From contig JAAEYW010000008.1 in NCBI GenBank assembly GCA_018223185.1, forward strand, positions 1 to 64,000: a stretch of DNA of 64,000 bases, read 5' to 3'. Within the stretch, counting starts at the first letter, position 1; every line of letters starts with the position of its first letter. The notes under the pieces were generated by a model. That model ran no database searches. It worked only from the letters and a program-made list of their open reading frames with translations, and was not told the origin of the DNA. Both the position numbers and the translations under genes were made by a program. The DNA is from Oceanospirillales bacterium (GTDB lineage Bacteria; Pseudomonadota; Gammaproteobacteria; Pseudomonadales; Balneatricaceae). Below are positions 47,403 through 56,557 of the stretch, one piece after another.

Positions 47403-48137
47403 TTAGTTTTTACGGTAGTTCTTGAACAGGCTGTATTGCCACTGCCGGATTGCCAGGACCATGGTATTGCCATGCTTCTGATCCATCGGCAGGGGAGAAT
47501 CGTCGCGGATCAGGCTGTTGAACTCTTCAGCAATTCGTTCCATTTTTTTCTGCATTGCGAGATTGGCTTCAGGGGTCAGTACACCGTTGAGTACGATCAG
47601 CTTCTCATGCTTTTTATCAAACCGGGACTGAAAGAAATCCTGTTCTACTTTCTGTTGGAAAAATTGCTGAATGGGACCATTGGGACACCAGGTAAAGTTT
47701 GGATCAATCAGCAGTTTTATTCTGTTGTTTGGCTGCAGTTCGATAATCCGCAGGCGATCGAGCTGTGCCAGCTTACGGATACACTGGTGTTCGGAAATAT
47801 CGTAATGGGCGATGATATCTTTGAAGGCGAAACCGTTAATCACACTGACCGCCACCAGTAACAGTTCAAGATCCGATGCGATCTCCTGTTCCTGCTCACG
47901 GGTCAGTTGGGTCAGACGCTGTTGTTCCTGCGCCATCAGCCGGAACAGTCCGGTTAACTCCAGCCCCGCAATTTCTGCGATAAGCTCAAGCCTGTGAAGA
48001 GTGAAGTTTTGTTCAGAAAAAAGTCGTTTGACGGATGCCTCACTCAGATCCAGTGCCTGAGCAACATCGAGGTAGGTCTTTCCCTGTGCTTTGAGCTGTT
48101 TTTTCAGGGTTTGTACCAGTGCTGCTGTCTGAGCCAT
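47403..48137 (-). CDS. XRE-like helix-turn-helix transcriptional regulator, paralogue of 11098
   Basis: A 244-residue regulator with an N-terminal helix-turn-helix (LKKQLKAQGKTYLDVAQALD, then SEASVKRLFSE) and a C-terminal helical domain. It has the same layout as the protein at 11098-11889, including QQRL-type heptads after the DNA-binding part and a winged-helix-like section in the middle (CIRKLAQLDRLRIIEL). ATG 48137 matches the paralogue's start best. It lies upstream of the VIT/vWA-rhombosortase pair on the same strand with a 136-base gap, so it could regulate that pair, but this is only positional. Confidence 0.75.
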   Translation of the reverse strand: MAQTAALVQTLKKQLKAQGKTYLDVAQALDLSEASVKRLFSEQNFTLHRLELIAEIAGLELTGLFRLMAQEQQRLTQLTREQEQEIASDLELLLVAVSVINGFAFKDIIAHYDISEHQCIRKLAQLDRLRIIELQPNNRIKLLIDPNFTWCPNGPIQQFFQQKVEQDFFQSRFDKKHEKLIVLNGVLTPEANLAMQKKMERIAEEFNSLIRDDSPLPMDQKHGNTMVLAIRQWQYSLFKNYRKN

Positions 48138-48333
48138 AACGCTATCTCTAATTCTGTGAAGGTGTTTTTTTAGCATATAACGTCGGTAAAATCTGTGATG
48201 ATTCGTCTGGTGGTCGCAGATAATAATATTTATACCGTTATCTGTTCGTAGTTTGTTCAACTTCTATTCGTATCAACTCATTGTATTCAATAGAATAGGA
48301 TGTAAATCCAATCGTCAGCATCAGGGATAAAGT

Positions 48334-48906
48334 GTGGCATATAAAATTCCGGAATTAATCAGTACCCGTCGTTTAGATCTGGCCAGGGTGTCAATTCAAG
48401 ACTGGCCCTCGTTGCATCATTTTTATAAAGATGTTGAAGCGACCCGCTATACAACAGGGCATCCCCTGACTGAGGGTGAAAGCTGGCGAATCGTGGCCGC
48501 GCTGATCGGTCACTGGGAAATTCACGGTTATGGCCCCTATACGCTGAAACTGAAAGACAGCGGCACCGTGGTTGGAATAGTCGGGCTCTGGTATCCCGGA
48601 GACTGGCCCGAACCTGAGATTATGTGGTCTCTGATACCCGGGCATTCAGGAAAAGGGTATGCGTATGAGGCTGCGTTAGCGGTCAGAGAGATGGCTGCTG
48701 AATTTCTGCCGCAGTTGCATCTGATCAGTCTGATTTTTGAGCAAAACATGCCGTCACGAAAACTTGCTGAAGCACTGGGTGCTTCGGTGGAGAAGCGTTT
48801 TCTGTTCCGGGATAAAGAGGCGTTAATTTATCGCCACCGGTCACCGGACAACACGGGTCAGACCGATTCCAGTGAGAATTCCGACAAGCGCGATCAGGCT
48901 GTTTGA
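48334..48906 (+). CDS. GNAT-family N-acetyltransferase (RimJ/RimL-like)
   Basis: A 190-residue acetyltransferase of the type that modifies ribosomal-protein N-termini or small amines. The N-terminal TRRLDLARVSIQDWPSLHHFY segment, the YTLKLKDSGTVVGIVGLWY strand pair and the acetyl-CoA loop (HSGKGYAYEAALAVREMA) are typical. The start is a GTG preceded by AGGGA. Its last 66 bases overlap the convergent DMT transporter, so the polar C-terminal tail is probably not essential. The substrate is unknown. Confidence 0.85.
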   Translation: MAYKIPELISTRRLDLARVSIQDWPSLHHFYKDVEATRYTTGHPLTEGESWRIVAALIGHWEIHGYGPYTLKLKDSGTVVGIVGLWYPGDWPEPEIMWSLIPGHSGKGYAYEAALAVREMAAEFLPQLHLISLIFEQNMPSRKLAEALGASVEKRFLFRDKEALIYRHRSPDNTGQTDSSENSDKRDQAV

Positions 48907-49728
48907 TGTGACCGTTTCTCCGAGAATAAGGGTTCCGGCAAAATAGGCTACCACCGGAATCAGGAAGTTACAGTTAGACAGAAAGCTGGGGCCCGCCCGG
49001 TTGACGACAACAAAGTAGACGATCGAAGCGACACCTGCCGGCATGCATCCGAGCCAGATAACCGCGATAACTGCACTGGGTTGGGCGTTATAACGCAACT
49101 CATCAGCGATAGCTGTTGCGTCAGATAAAACAAAAGGGGATATCAGAAGCAGAGCGCAAAGCAACATGCCTGAGCCGGCGATTAACGGATTGAATTTCGG
49201 TAGTAGTCGTATCAGCACGGTATTGAGCGCATAGCTACTGGCTGCCGCGAGTATTGCCAGTGCTCCGGCCAGATCCACACTGCCTGCGGCAAAGGGGTTG
49301 AGTATAAAAGTGACCCCTGAAAAGGCGAAAATAAGGCCCGCCATTTTATAGCGGTTAAATTTTTCGCCCTCAACGAAGTAGTGGGCAATAAGCATGGTTA
49401 CAAAGGGCATAATCGCCATCAGTACGCCCGTTGTTGCTGATGTGACTGATTGCTGTCCCCAGGATATCAGCAGAAATGGCAGTGCACTGCCAAACAATCC
49501 CAGTATCATGAAGCTCCCCCAACTTTTAGCGCAGAGGGGTAAGCGTAAGCCTCTTGAATAGGTAAATAACGTTATTACCGCTGCGCCCAGTGATATCCTC
49601 AACAGCGTTATGGTGAGGGCCGACAAGCCTCCCTCAATCGCGATTGAGGTCACCATAAATGAGGTACCCCAGGTGATTATCAGGAAACTCAGTAGAAGCC
49701 AGTTGATCAGTTGAGGGCTGAGCACCAT
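48841..49728 (-). CDS. EamA-family (DMT) transporter
   Basis: A 295-residue inner-membrane protein with ten hydrophobic segments formed by two EamA repeats. The first starts LLLSFLIITWGTSFMVT and the second has ALAILAAASSYALNTVLIR. These are metabolite exporters of the drug/metabolite transporter superfamily. It overlaps the 3' end of the acetyltransferase by 66 bases. A second EamA protein is encoded at 55660. The substrate is unknown. Confidence 0.88.
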   Translation of the reverse strand: MVLSPQLINWLLLSFLIITWGTSFMVTSIAIEGGLSALTITLLRISLGAAVITLFTYSRGLRLPLCAKSWGSFMILGLFGSALPFLLISWGQQSVTSATTGVLMAIMPFVTMLIAHYFVEGEKFNRYKMAGLIFAFSGVTFILNPFAAGSVDLAGALAILAAASSYALNTVLIRLLPKFNPLIAGSGMLLCALLLISPFVLSDATAIADELRYNAQPSAVIAVIWLGCMPAGVASIVYFVVVNRAGPSFLSNCNFLIPVVAYFAGTLILGETVTSNSLIALVGILTGIGLTRVVR

Positions 49729-49887
49729 TCATGACTCGTTTAGTATTTAGAAAGCGGGCTAGTTTATACTACTCTGGATTTTATTACCCTATGTGGTTAT
49801 CAGGGTTATTTGGTGTTAGTTTTAGCTCACTATTTTCAGACTAACTGTATACGTTTCCAGCATTTATCGTAATCGACCCGGGGGTTT

Positions 49888-50340
49888 ATGAAACAGCTTA
49901 TTTACATCGGTGTGGCACTGGTTCTGGTGGTGACTGGCTACTTCGCTTTTCAGGGTTATTTGTCGCGTAGCCAGAAAGCTCCGGGGCTGATCGATGGACG
50001 ATTAGCACCCTGCGGACCTAAGCCGAATGCCGTCTGTAGTGATAATTTCACTAATAGAGAACACTATATAAAACCGATAGCGCTACGTGTCAGTAGTTTA
50101 TCCGCTGTAACCGCCGGGGTAGAGCGTTCAGGCGGAAAGATCATCACGGTTGATCAGGACTATCTCGCTGCCGAGTTCAGCTCCTCTGTGTTTGGGTTCG
50201 TGGATGACCTGGAGCTGCTGCGGGATGCCAATGCAGGGGTTATTCATGTCCGTTCCTCATCCCGGGTGGGGTATTCAGATCTGGGAGTGAATCGTAAGCG
50301 GGTGGAGGCGTTACGTAAACTTTTGGAGAATGGCCAATGA
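49888..50340 (+). CDS. DUF1499-family protein
   Basis: A 150-residue protein with an N-terminal membrane segment or signal (residues 3-22) and a DUF1499 domain. The family motifs are LAPCGPKPNAVCS near the start of the domain and the very conserved FVDDLELLRDANAGVIHVRSSSRVGYSDLGVNRKRVE block. It is probably periplasmic or membrane-anchored. Function is unknown. Its stop codon overlaps the next gene's start (ATGA), so the two are co-translated. Confidence 0.9.
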   Translation: MKQLIYIGVALVLVVTGYFAFQGYLSRSQKAPGLIDGRLAPCGPKPNAVCSDNFTNREHYIKPIALRVSSLSAVTAGVERSGGKIITVDQDYLAAEFSSSVFGFVDDLELLRDANAGVIHVRSSSRVGYSDLGVNRKRVEALRKLLENGQ

Positions 50341-50849
50341 GCCGCAGCGACAAAAGCAATTTTCTGGCCGGGTATCCGGCTGAGCTGCAACAGCAGGCGC
50401 AAAACCTGATCGACTCAGGGAAACTGCCTGACTATCTGCGTAAGCGTTATGCGCCAGGCCATAGTGTTTCAAACTCGAAAGCGCTCTACCAATACACACA
50501 GGAAATAAAAAACAGTTACCTGCGACAATCAGCGCCTCTCAGCAAGGTTGAATATGATGACCGCATTGATGTGATCCACAATGCCCTGGGGTTACATACC
50601 CATGTATCCCGTGTTCAGGGTAATAAGTTGCGGGCAAAAAAAGAGATTCGTATCGCTTCGTTGTTTAAGCAGACCCCGGAACCTTTTTTAAAAATGATCG
50701 TGGTTCATGAGCTTGCGCATATCCGTGAGAAAGAGCATAACCGGTCTTTTTATAAATTGTGCCAGCATATGGAGCCGGACTATCATCAGCTTGAATTAGA
50801 CCTCCGGCTTTATCTTACCTGTGTGAATCGGTTTGGTCCGGTCTATTGA
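50337..50849 (+). CDS. YgjP-like metallopeptidase-domain protein
   Basis: A 170-residue protein of the YgjP (DUF45, M48-like) family. It has the zinc motif HELAH in VVHELAHIREKEHNRSFY (about residues 123-127) followed by YKLCQHMEPDYH, where the Glu may serve as an additional ligand. The N-terminal ~50 residues are polar. It overlaps the DUF1499 gene by four bases. Family members have been described as putative proteases or metal-dependent hydrolases, so I keep the function open. Confidence 0.85.
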   Translation: MSRSDKSNFLAGYPAELQQQAQNLIDSGKLPDYLRKRYAPGHSVSNSKALYQYTQEIKNSYLRQSAPLSKVEYDDRIDVIHNALGLHTHVSRVQGNKLRAKKEIRIASLFKQTPEPFLKMIVVHELAHIREKEHNRSFYKLCQHMEPDYHQLELDLRLYLTCVNRFGPVY

Positions 50850-50923
50850 TGACCAACACGTGATGACCGACACGTTTTCCGTCCTTTGCGGATGATTTTT
50901 CTTCCACTGTCTAAGATATCCTG

Positions 50924-51706
50924 ATGTCTGATCTGCAGCTTTATCAATATATATTAATCGCTTTATTGTTTATCTGGAGTGGCTTCGTTCGCTCCGGGCT
51001 TGGTTTTGGCGGGGCCGTTCTTACCTTGCCGTTTCTGCTTTTGGTGGTCGATAACCCGCTGGTATTTCTGCCCATCATCGGTGTGCATCTGATGTTTTTT
51101 TCGTGTCTGATTACCTGGCAGAACCGTCAGCGGGTTAAAAGGGCCGTGCCGGACACAGGAGGAAGCGTCTCTACCATAGACTGGACGTATCTGCGTTTTG
51201 CTTTATTGGTGATGATTGTACCTAAGCTGATCGGTATTTTCGGACTGCTGACCCTGCCTGCGTCGCTGATGAGCAGTATCATCTACTGCATCGTTATTGC
51301 ATATGCGCTCAGCTATATTTTCAACCGGCCTTTTACGAGTAATAGTCGTGGGCTGGATATACTGTTTTTAATATTAGGCGGCTATGTCAGTGGAACCTCT
51401 CTGATCGGTGCTCCGCTGATTGCAGCGGTATTTGCCTCTCATGTAAGCCGGGAGAAGCTCCGGGATACACTGTTTGTGCTCTGGTTTATTCTGGTGCTTA
51501 TCAAGATGGTGTCTTTCATTATCGCGGGTGTTGATCTGCAACTGATACATCATCTGTGGCTGTTGCCCTGCGCATTTATGGGCCACCTGCTTGGCGAACG
51601 GCTGCACAAAAAGCTGGTTGGTGCTGAAAGCAAAGTGTTTTTCCGGGCGCTGGGCAGTGTGCTTATTGTTGTCAGTACGCTGGGGCTTATCCGAACGGTT
51701 ATCTGA
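50924..51706 (+). CDS. TSUP-family (TauE/SafE) membrane transporter
   Basis: A 260-residue polytopic membrane protein of the sulfite exporter TauE/SafE family. The first-half motif WSGFVRSGLGFGGAVLTLPFLL and the second-half counterpart GGYVSGTSLIGAPLIAAVFASH are the family's duplicated signature. About eight hydrophobic segments are present. Members move sulfur-containing or other organic anions. The specific substrate is not evident from neighbours. Confidence 0.88.
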   Translation: MSDLQLYQYILIALLFIWSGFVRSGLGFGGAVLTLPFLLLVVDNPLVFLPIIGVHLMFFSCLITWQNRQRVKRAVPDTGGSVSTIDWTYLRFALLVMIVPKLIGIFGLLTLPASLMSSIIYCIVIAYALSYIFNRPFTSNSRGLDILFLILGGYVSGTSLIGAPLIAAVFASHVSREKLRDTLFVLWFILVLIKMVSFIIAGVDLQLIHHLWLLPCAFMGHLLGERLHKKLVGAESKVFFRALGSVLIVVSTLGLIRTVI

Positions 51707-51817
51707 CACTGGTTTTGTGACGGGTGTGTGAGCTGTTCTGATATTAAACTGACCCTAAATGTTATTTTCCGGTGGTGAGTGAGGTGATAGTTTAGTCGCT
51801 TTGCATAGGAGGCATTT

Positions 51818-52237
51818 ATGTCAATCTGGAAAACAGAAAAGAGTGTTGATGAGTTGCAGGTGTTCGCCAGAAACACGCTCATTGATCACCTGGGAATTAA
51901 AATCACCGAGATCGGCCCTGACTATATCAGAGCTTCAATGCCGGTTGATTGCAGAACACATCAACCGATGGGGCTTCTGCATGGGGGAGCATCAGTCGTA
52001 CTGGCTGAAACACTTGGCAGCGTTGCGGCACAACTGGCTGCAGAACCCGGCCAGAAGTGTGTCGGTCTTGAGATAAATGCAAATCATCTGGCCGGAATCC
52101 GCACAGGGCATGTTTACGGTACCGCATCACCCGTACATATTGGTCGTTCAACTCAGGTATGGGATATCCGCATCGTCGACGAAAAGGAAAATGCGATTTG
52201 CGTTTCCCGGTTAACAGTCGCTGTATTAGGGGCGTAG
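51818..52237 (+). CDS. Hotdog-fold thioesterase (MenI/YdiI-like)
   Basis: A 139-residue PaaI/MenI-type acyl-CoA thioesterase. It has the HQPMGLLHGGASVVLAETLGS segment carrying the active-site region and the following GLEINANHLAGIRTG strand. An excellent ribosome site (AGGAGG) precedes the ATG. YdiI-like enzymes hydrolyse 1,4-dihydroxy-2-naphthoyl-CoA or other aromatic acyl-CoAs. A second stretch, AAAAGGCCTTTT, sits after the stop and a proper terminator follows at 52330. The true substrate is unknown. Confidence 0.9.
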   Translation: MSIWKTEKSVDELQVFARNTLIDHLGIKITEIGPDYIRASMPVDCRTHQPMGLLHGGASVVLAETLGSVAAQLAAEPGQKCVGLEINANHLAGIRTGHVYGTASPVHIGRSTQVWDIRIVDEKENAICVSRLTVAVLGA

Positions 52238-52329
52238 CCATATTTAGAGAAAAGGCCTTTTATTCTGATCTGAATCGTCACTTTAGGGCTGTATATGACC
52301 GATTTTGGGTGTTAGACTGATACATTAAC

Positions 52330-52356
52330 AAGCCGGCCTATTAAGCCGGCTTTTTT
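52330..52356 (+). terminator. Intrinsic terminator after the thioesterase
   Basis: Eight-base arms AAGCCGGC/GCCGGCTT with a seven-base loop and a T-run. Confidence 0.9.
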
Positions 52357-52426
52357 ATTTTTTCAGGCGGGTTAATGCTCGTTTTTTTTATCTGTTTAAT
52401 CATATTTGTTGAAGAGAGAAATCTTC

Positions 52427-55015
52427 GTGCGTAAAGCTCTGTTGTCACTAATTGCCCTGTTTAGCAGCTGCATCATCCTCTACCTGGGTATCGGCCTGAT
52501 GAATATTCTGGTTCCGTCACGGATGGGACTGGAGGGTATCTCTACCGATACCATCGGTATGGTGCTGTCGATGTATTTTGTGGGGATGCTGACTGGCGCT
52601 GTCTACAGTAAGCAGTTGGTTAAACGGGTCGGACATATCAGAGTGTTTGCCGGCAGTCTTGCGATAGAAGCGATCTGTATTCTGGCTTTCACACTGGATG
52701 CCAATGCACTGCTATGGGGAATCCTGAGAGTTTTTCTGGGTTTCAGCCACGCCTGCCTGCTGACAGCGATGGAAAGCTGGCTCAGTGACAGCGCCACCGA
52801 AGAAACCCGGGGTAAAATCCTTGCTGTCTATAACGCTTGTATTATGGGTGGTTTGTTTGGCGGACAATTCCTGATGGGGGTTGCTGAGCCTTCTGATGAT
52901 ATGCTCTTTGTCCTGGTGGGCATTCTGTTCTGCATGGCGACACTTCCGGTGCTTTTCAGCCGTTCGAAAGGTCCGGTTATCGAGACCGTCGCGCCTATGT
53001 CTATTCTCTCTTTGTACCGGATATCACCTCTGGGTGTCGTGACCTGCTTAACATCAGGCGCGGTGTATTCTGCACTGTTCAACCTGTTACCCGTATTCGC
53101 AGCCGAATATCATATCAGCGGTTTTAATCTATCGCTGTTTATGGGGTGCGCTATCTTAGGCGCGTTTAGTTTGCAGTTTCCGGTCGGGGCACTTTCCGAT
53201 CGCTTCGACCGGCGGACAATCCTGTTAGGACTATTGTTGCTTTCATCTGTGCTGGGGATTGCGATTGTGCCATTAGCGGCGATGGAAAAGATGACCAGCA
53301 TATTTATTCTGTGTGGACTGACATCGGGTATGGTGGCCTGTTATTACCCTCTGAGTGTGGCTGAGGCGTTCGATAAGCTGAAAAAATCTGAAATGGTTTC
53401 GGCTATGGGAAGTATGCTGCTGGCATTTGGTATCGGAGGCGCTATTGGTCCCTATACTGCGTCTCTGGTTATGTCAGCCTTTGGCAGCTCGAGTCTGTTT
53501 TATTTTCTCGCGGTTACACAGACCTTCCTGGCGCTGTTTACGATCTATCGTATGACTGTCAGTAAGGCATTGCCAGTGGCCGATCAGGAAGGGTTCGTTA
53601 TGCAGGGTGAGGCGCTGACAACGTCAGTACATCTTGACCCACGAACTGAATATACAGAGCCTGAACCCCAGTTGAGCTCAGAAGCCGAAATTGCGATCAG
53701 CATTGCTGAGTCTGACCCTGCTGCTGCGGTTAAACTGGCGCGTGCGCTGACTCTTACGAATCCGGAGAGAGGTACTGAAGTGGCTGCAGCCGTGGCTAAA
53801 GTTCCGGGCATTGATGTCATGCGCCTGTATGAGGTTATGAAGGAAGCGGCGCCGTATCAGATACTGGAGATTACTCAGGCCATTGTAAAAGCCAAACCTG
53901 AACTTGCCGCAGACCTGGTTTCACGACTGGCTGAATGGTATCCCCAGCAGGTGGTGCCGGTTGCCATCGAAGTTGGCCGGGTTTTTCCTGAGATGCGCAT
54001 CGAAATGGCACGTATTGCTGCCGCATCAGCGCCTGAATCAGCCACTCAGGTTGCCGAATACTATGCCCGCCTGATTGCTGAAGAGCGCGAATCCATGCGC
54101 CCGGCCGACCGTGAAGATGATACCAGTGAGTCCGATGCGCTGAATATGGCGACTGAACTCTGGGATGCTAATCCGGATCAGGCACTTGATATTGCAGTGA
54201 CGGTTGCTGAGTCAGTTCCGGAATCGGCTGTGGCAATGACGGAAGAGTACATGTCTCACTACGAGCATGAGACCGGTAATGAACGTTCTGTTGCGGCCTC
54301 AGGCGAAACGTCTGAAAAAGAGGAGAGTGATTATCATGATGCGGTTGAGTGGGTCTCCAGGCTTTCTGAAGCGGCGCCTGATCAGGCGATGGATGTCGCT
54401 GCAACCGTTGTAGAAGCGGTACCTGAGTCTATGTTTGAGGTGACTGAAGAGTATCTTTCTGCGGCTGAAGATGAACCTGAAACGGCGGCTGACAGCGACG
54501 AGGTTAAGAGTGTCGTTGACGATTCTACTGCTGATAAACCCGAAGAGATGGTGGATGAGCATGAGAAAGCGATTGAGTGGCTGACCCGTATGTCTGAGTT
54601 ATCGCCGGAGATGTCACTCAATCTGGCGGTGAAAATTGTCGAAGCCGTGCCGGAAAGCGCCCGCTATGTTGCTGCAGAGGTTGCCCGGCTATTGCATGAG
54701 AGTTATCAGGCAGACAATACCGGTCTGAATGCTGAGCCAGCGAGCGAGATTCAGGATGCTGTTGAACTGGTTAACCGTCTCAGAGAGGTCTCTCCTGAGA
54801 GCGCTGAAGACGTTGCCGTTGCAGTGGTTGAAAACATCCCTGAAGCTGCCTCAGAGGTTGTCGATGCAATCAGTAGCGGTGATCAGTCCCGGGAGGGGGA
54901 GTGGGTAGACTCAATCGACAGGCACAGTGAAAGGCCGGTTGATAATCGCAATGCTGAAACAGCTGATAACAGCCCCGATGTCGATGCCGGTAAGCCGGAT
55001 AACGAAAGTCGCTGA
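52427..55015 (+). CDS. MFS transporter (YcaD-like) with long acidic repeat tail
   Basis: An 862-residue protein. The first ~390 residues are a twelve-helix major-facilitator transporter of the YcaD/UMF2 kind (motif A-like regions and GALSDRFDRRTILLG between the halves). The remaining ~470 residues are hydrophilic, very acidic and built from repeats of about 40 residues with the pattern DAxEWxxRxSExxPDxAxDVAxxVVExVPES. Clear copies begin near residues 568, 634, 711 and 774, and more diverged ones near 424 and 480-540. Such a tail is not part of the normal transporter and should lie in the cytoplasm or periplasm as a helical-repeat scaffold. I prefer the GTG at 52427 over a TTG at 52406. The substrate and the tail's role are unknown. 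Confidence 0.83.
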   Translation: MRKALLSLIALFSSCIILYLGIGLMNILVPSRMGLEGISTDTIGMVLSMYFVGMLTGAVYSKQLVKRVGHIRVFAGSLAIEAICILAFTLDANALLWGILRVFLGFSHACLLTAMESWLSDSATEETRGKILAVYNACIMGGLFGGQFLMGVAEPSDDMLFVLVGILFCMATLPVLFSRSKGPVIETVAPMSILSLYRISPLGVVTCLTSGAVYSALFNLLPVFAAEYHISGFNLSLFMGCAILGAFSLQFPVGALSDRFDRRTILLGLLLLSSVLGIAIVPLAAMEKMTSIFILCGLTSGMVACYYPLSVAEAFDKLKKSEMVSAMGSMLLAFGIGGAIGPYTASLVMSAFGSSSLFYFLAVTQTFLALFTIYRMTVSKALPVADQEGFVMQGEALTTSVHLDPRTEYTEPEPQLSSEAEIAISIAESDPAAAVKLARALTLTNPERGTEVAAAVAKVPGIDVMRLYEVMKEAAPYQILEITQAIVKAKPELAADLVSRLAEWYPQQVVPVAIEVGRVFPEMRIEMARIAAASAPESATQVAEYYARLIAEERESMRPADREDDTSESDALNMATELWDANPDQALDIAVTVAESVPESAVAMTEEYMSHYEHETGNERSVAASGETSEKEESDYHDAVEWVSRLSEAAPDQAMDVAATVVEAVPESMFEVTEEYLSAAEDEPETAADSDEVKSVVDDSTADKPEEMVDEHEKAIEWLTRMSELSPEMSLNLAVKIVEAVPESARYVAAEVARLLHESYQADNTGLNAEPASEIQDAVELVNRLREVSPESAEDVAVAVVENIPEAASEVVDAISSGDQSREGEWVDSIDRHSERPVDNRNAETADNSPDVDAGKPDNESR

Positions 55016-55027
55016 TTTCATAAAACT

Positions 55028-55069
55028 GATTACGTGAAAATGATTACGTAAAAATGGTCACGTGAAAAA
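55028..55069. repeat. 14-bp imperfect tandem repeat, three copies
   Basis: GATTACGTGAAAAT, GATTACGTAAAAAT and GGTCACGTGAAAAA in a row between the transporter stop codon and its terminator. Confidence 0.85.
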
Positions 55070-55104
55070 GAACAGCCGAACTCAGGTTCGGCTGTTCTTT
55101 TTTT
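55068..55104 (+). terminator. Intrinsic terminator after the MFS-repeat gene
   Basis: Thirteen-base perfect arms AAGAACAGCCGAA/TTCGGCTGTTCTT with a six-base loop, then T residues. Confidence 0.95.
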
Positions 55105-55182
55105 AGCCAGGCTATTCTATTCTTTTGAGCTGATCTTAATCTTTCAGTAATAAGCCGTTAATAAAGGATTTTTTAAGTGCAT

Positions 55183-55593
55183 ATGGAAAATACAGAGATA
55201 AGTGTCAGTGACACGCTTCAGGAAGATGAGGTGATTAAGCTGTACCGTGATAATGCCTGGTCTGCAGCAGAGAAACCTCAGCAGTTGCTGGCTGCGTTAC
55301 TGGGCTCCCATACGCTTGTCACGGCAAGGCGTCAGGGGAAACTGATTGGTTTAGGTAACGCGATCTCCGATGGCCATCTGGTGGTCTACTACCCGCATCT
55401 GCTGGTTTCCCCTGAATATCAGGGGCAGGGGGTTGGTAAACAGTTGATGCAGGTGATGCAGCAGCGATACCAGGGCTTTCATCAGCAGATGCTGACCGCT
55501 GATGGTGATGCGATAGGCTTCTATGAGGCGCTTGGTTTTAGCCGGGCAGGAAAAACCGAGCCGATGTGGATCTATGATGGCAACGATCACTAA
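55183..55593 (+). CDS. GNAT-family N-acetyltransferase
   Basis: A 136-residue acetyltransferase with the acetyl-CoA-binding loop SPEYQGQGVGKQLMQVMQQRY and the following AIGFYEALGF strand-helix of GNAT enzymes. HLVVYYPHLLVSPEYQ precedes it in the usual beta-4 position. ATG 55183 is preferred; a GTG two codons earlier is possible. The acceptor is unknown. Confidence 0.88.
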   Translation: MENTEISVSDTLQEDEVIKLYRDNAWSAAEKPQQLLAALLGSHTLVTARRQGKLIGLGNAISDGHLVVYYPHLLVSPEYQGQGVGKQLMQVMQQRYQGFHQQMLTADGDAIGFYEALGFSRAGKTEPMWIYDGNDH

Positions 55594-55659
55594 CCGCAGT
55601 TGTCTTTAAACATTAGAATTTCAACCAGACAACAAGTACAGTAACGTTTTTTAAGATCG

Positions 55660-56556
55660 GTGACCTGTGTGAGCCATTCCCGTTTTACCCAATGGGTTCC
55701 TGTTCTGTTCGTGTTGCTCTGGAGCACAGGCTTTATCGGGGCGAAGTACGCTTTGCCCTATATCGAGCCTTTCTATCTCCTCTTTATCCGGATGCTGCTG
55801 ACGCTGGCAGTATTTACCCTGTTAGCGCTGATCTATCGTTCCCGCTGGCCGACTTTGCGGCAGGGCGGTCATCAGGCCGTGACCGGGTTTTTGGTGCATG
55901 CCTGCTATCTCGGCGGTGTATTTGCGGCTATCAAGTGGCAGATGCCTGCCGGAATCGCTGCCATTGTTGTCGGACTACAGCCCCTGCTGACGTCACTGAT
56001 AGGCTGGCAGTGGCTTGGCGAACGTTTGCGCACAGTGCAATGGGCAGGTCTGGTTATGGGGCTTGTCGGCGTGGTCGTCATTCTTCTCAATGGCCATAAT
56101 AGTGAGATAGCTGTTTTCAGACCTGAAGCGGTTGTCTCGATCATTATTGCGCTGTTTGCGATCTCGTTTGGCACACTGTATCAGAAGCGATTTGGTGGCA
56201 AGGTCGATCTGTTAACCGGGTCGATCTGGCAATATCTTTCAACGGCTGTGGCGATGGCGCTGTTGGCGTTTTTGTTTGAAGAACGTCAGGTTGAGTGGAA
56301 TATGACGCTGCTCTTGTCACTGGGCTGGCTGGTCTTTGGCTTATCGGTTTCGGCAATTCTGTTGCTGATGTTTATGATTCGGGAGGGTGAGGCAGCCCGG
56401 GTAGCCAGTTACTTCTACCTCGTCCCCCCCGTGACCTCTCTGGAAGCCTGGGTTCTCCTGGGTGAGGGGCTGAGCTTAATACAGGTGGTCGCTATCGGTG
56501 TGACTGTTGCCGGCGTGTACTTAGTGCTCAGACCTGCAGCTAAACAGCTGATATAA
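55660..56556 (+). CDS. EamA-family (DMT) transporter
   Basis: A 298-residue ten-helix metabolite exporter. The opening VLLWSTGFIGAKYALPYIEPF and the first-repeat end GIAAIVVGLQPLLTSLIGWQWLGERL are typical. The second repeat ends similarly with SYFYLVPPVTSLEAWVLLGEGL. The start is a GTG (55660, or 55669) with a poor ribosome site, so the exact N-terminus is uncertain. It is followed after one base by a leftover permease fragment. The substrate is unknown. Confidence 0.88.
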   Translation: MTCVSHSRFTQWVPVLFVLLWSTGFIGAKYALPYIEPFYLLFIRMLLTLAVFTLLALIYRSRWPTLRQGGHQAVTGFLVHACYLGGVFAAIKWQMPAGIAAIVVGLQPLLTSLIGWQWLGERLRTVQWAGLVMGLVGVVVILLNGHNSEIAVFRPEAVVSIIIALFAISFGTLYQKRFGGKVDLLTGSIWQYLSTAVAMALLAFLFEERQVEWNMTLLLSLGWLVFGLSVSAILLLMFMIREGEAARVASYFYLVPPVTSLEAWVLLGEGLSLIQVVAIGVTVAGVYLVLRPAAKQLI

Positions 56557-56557
56557 A

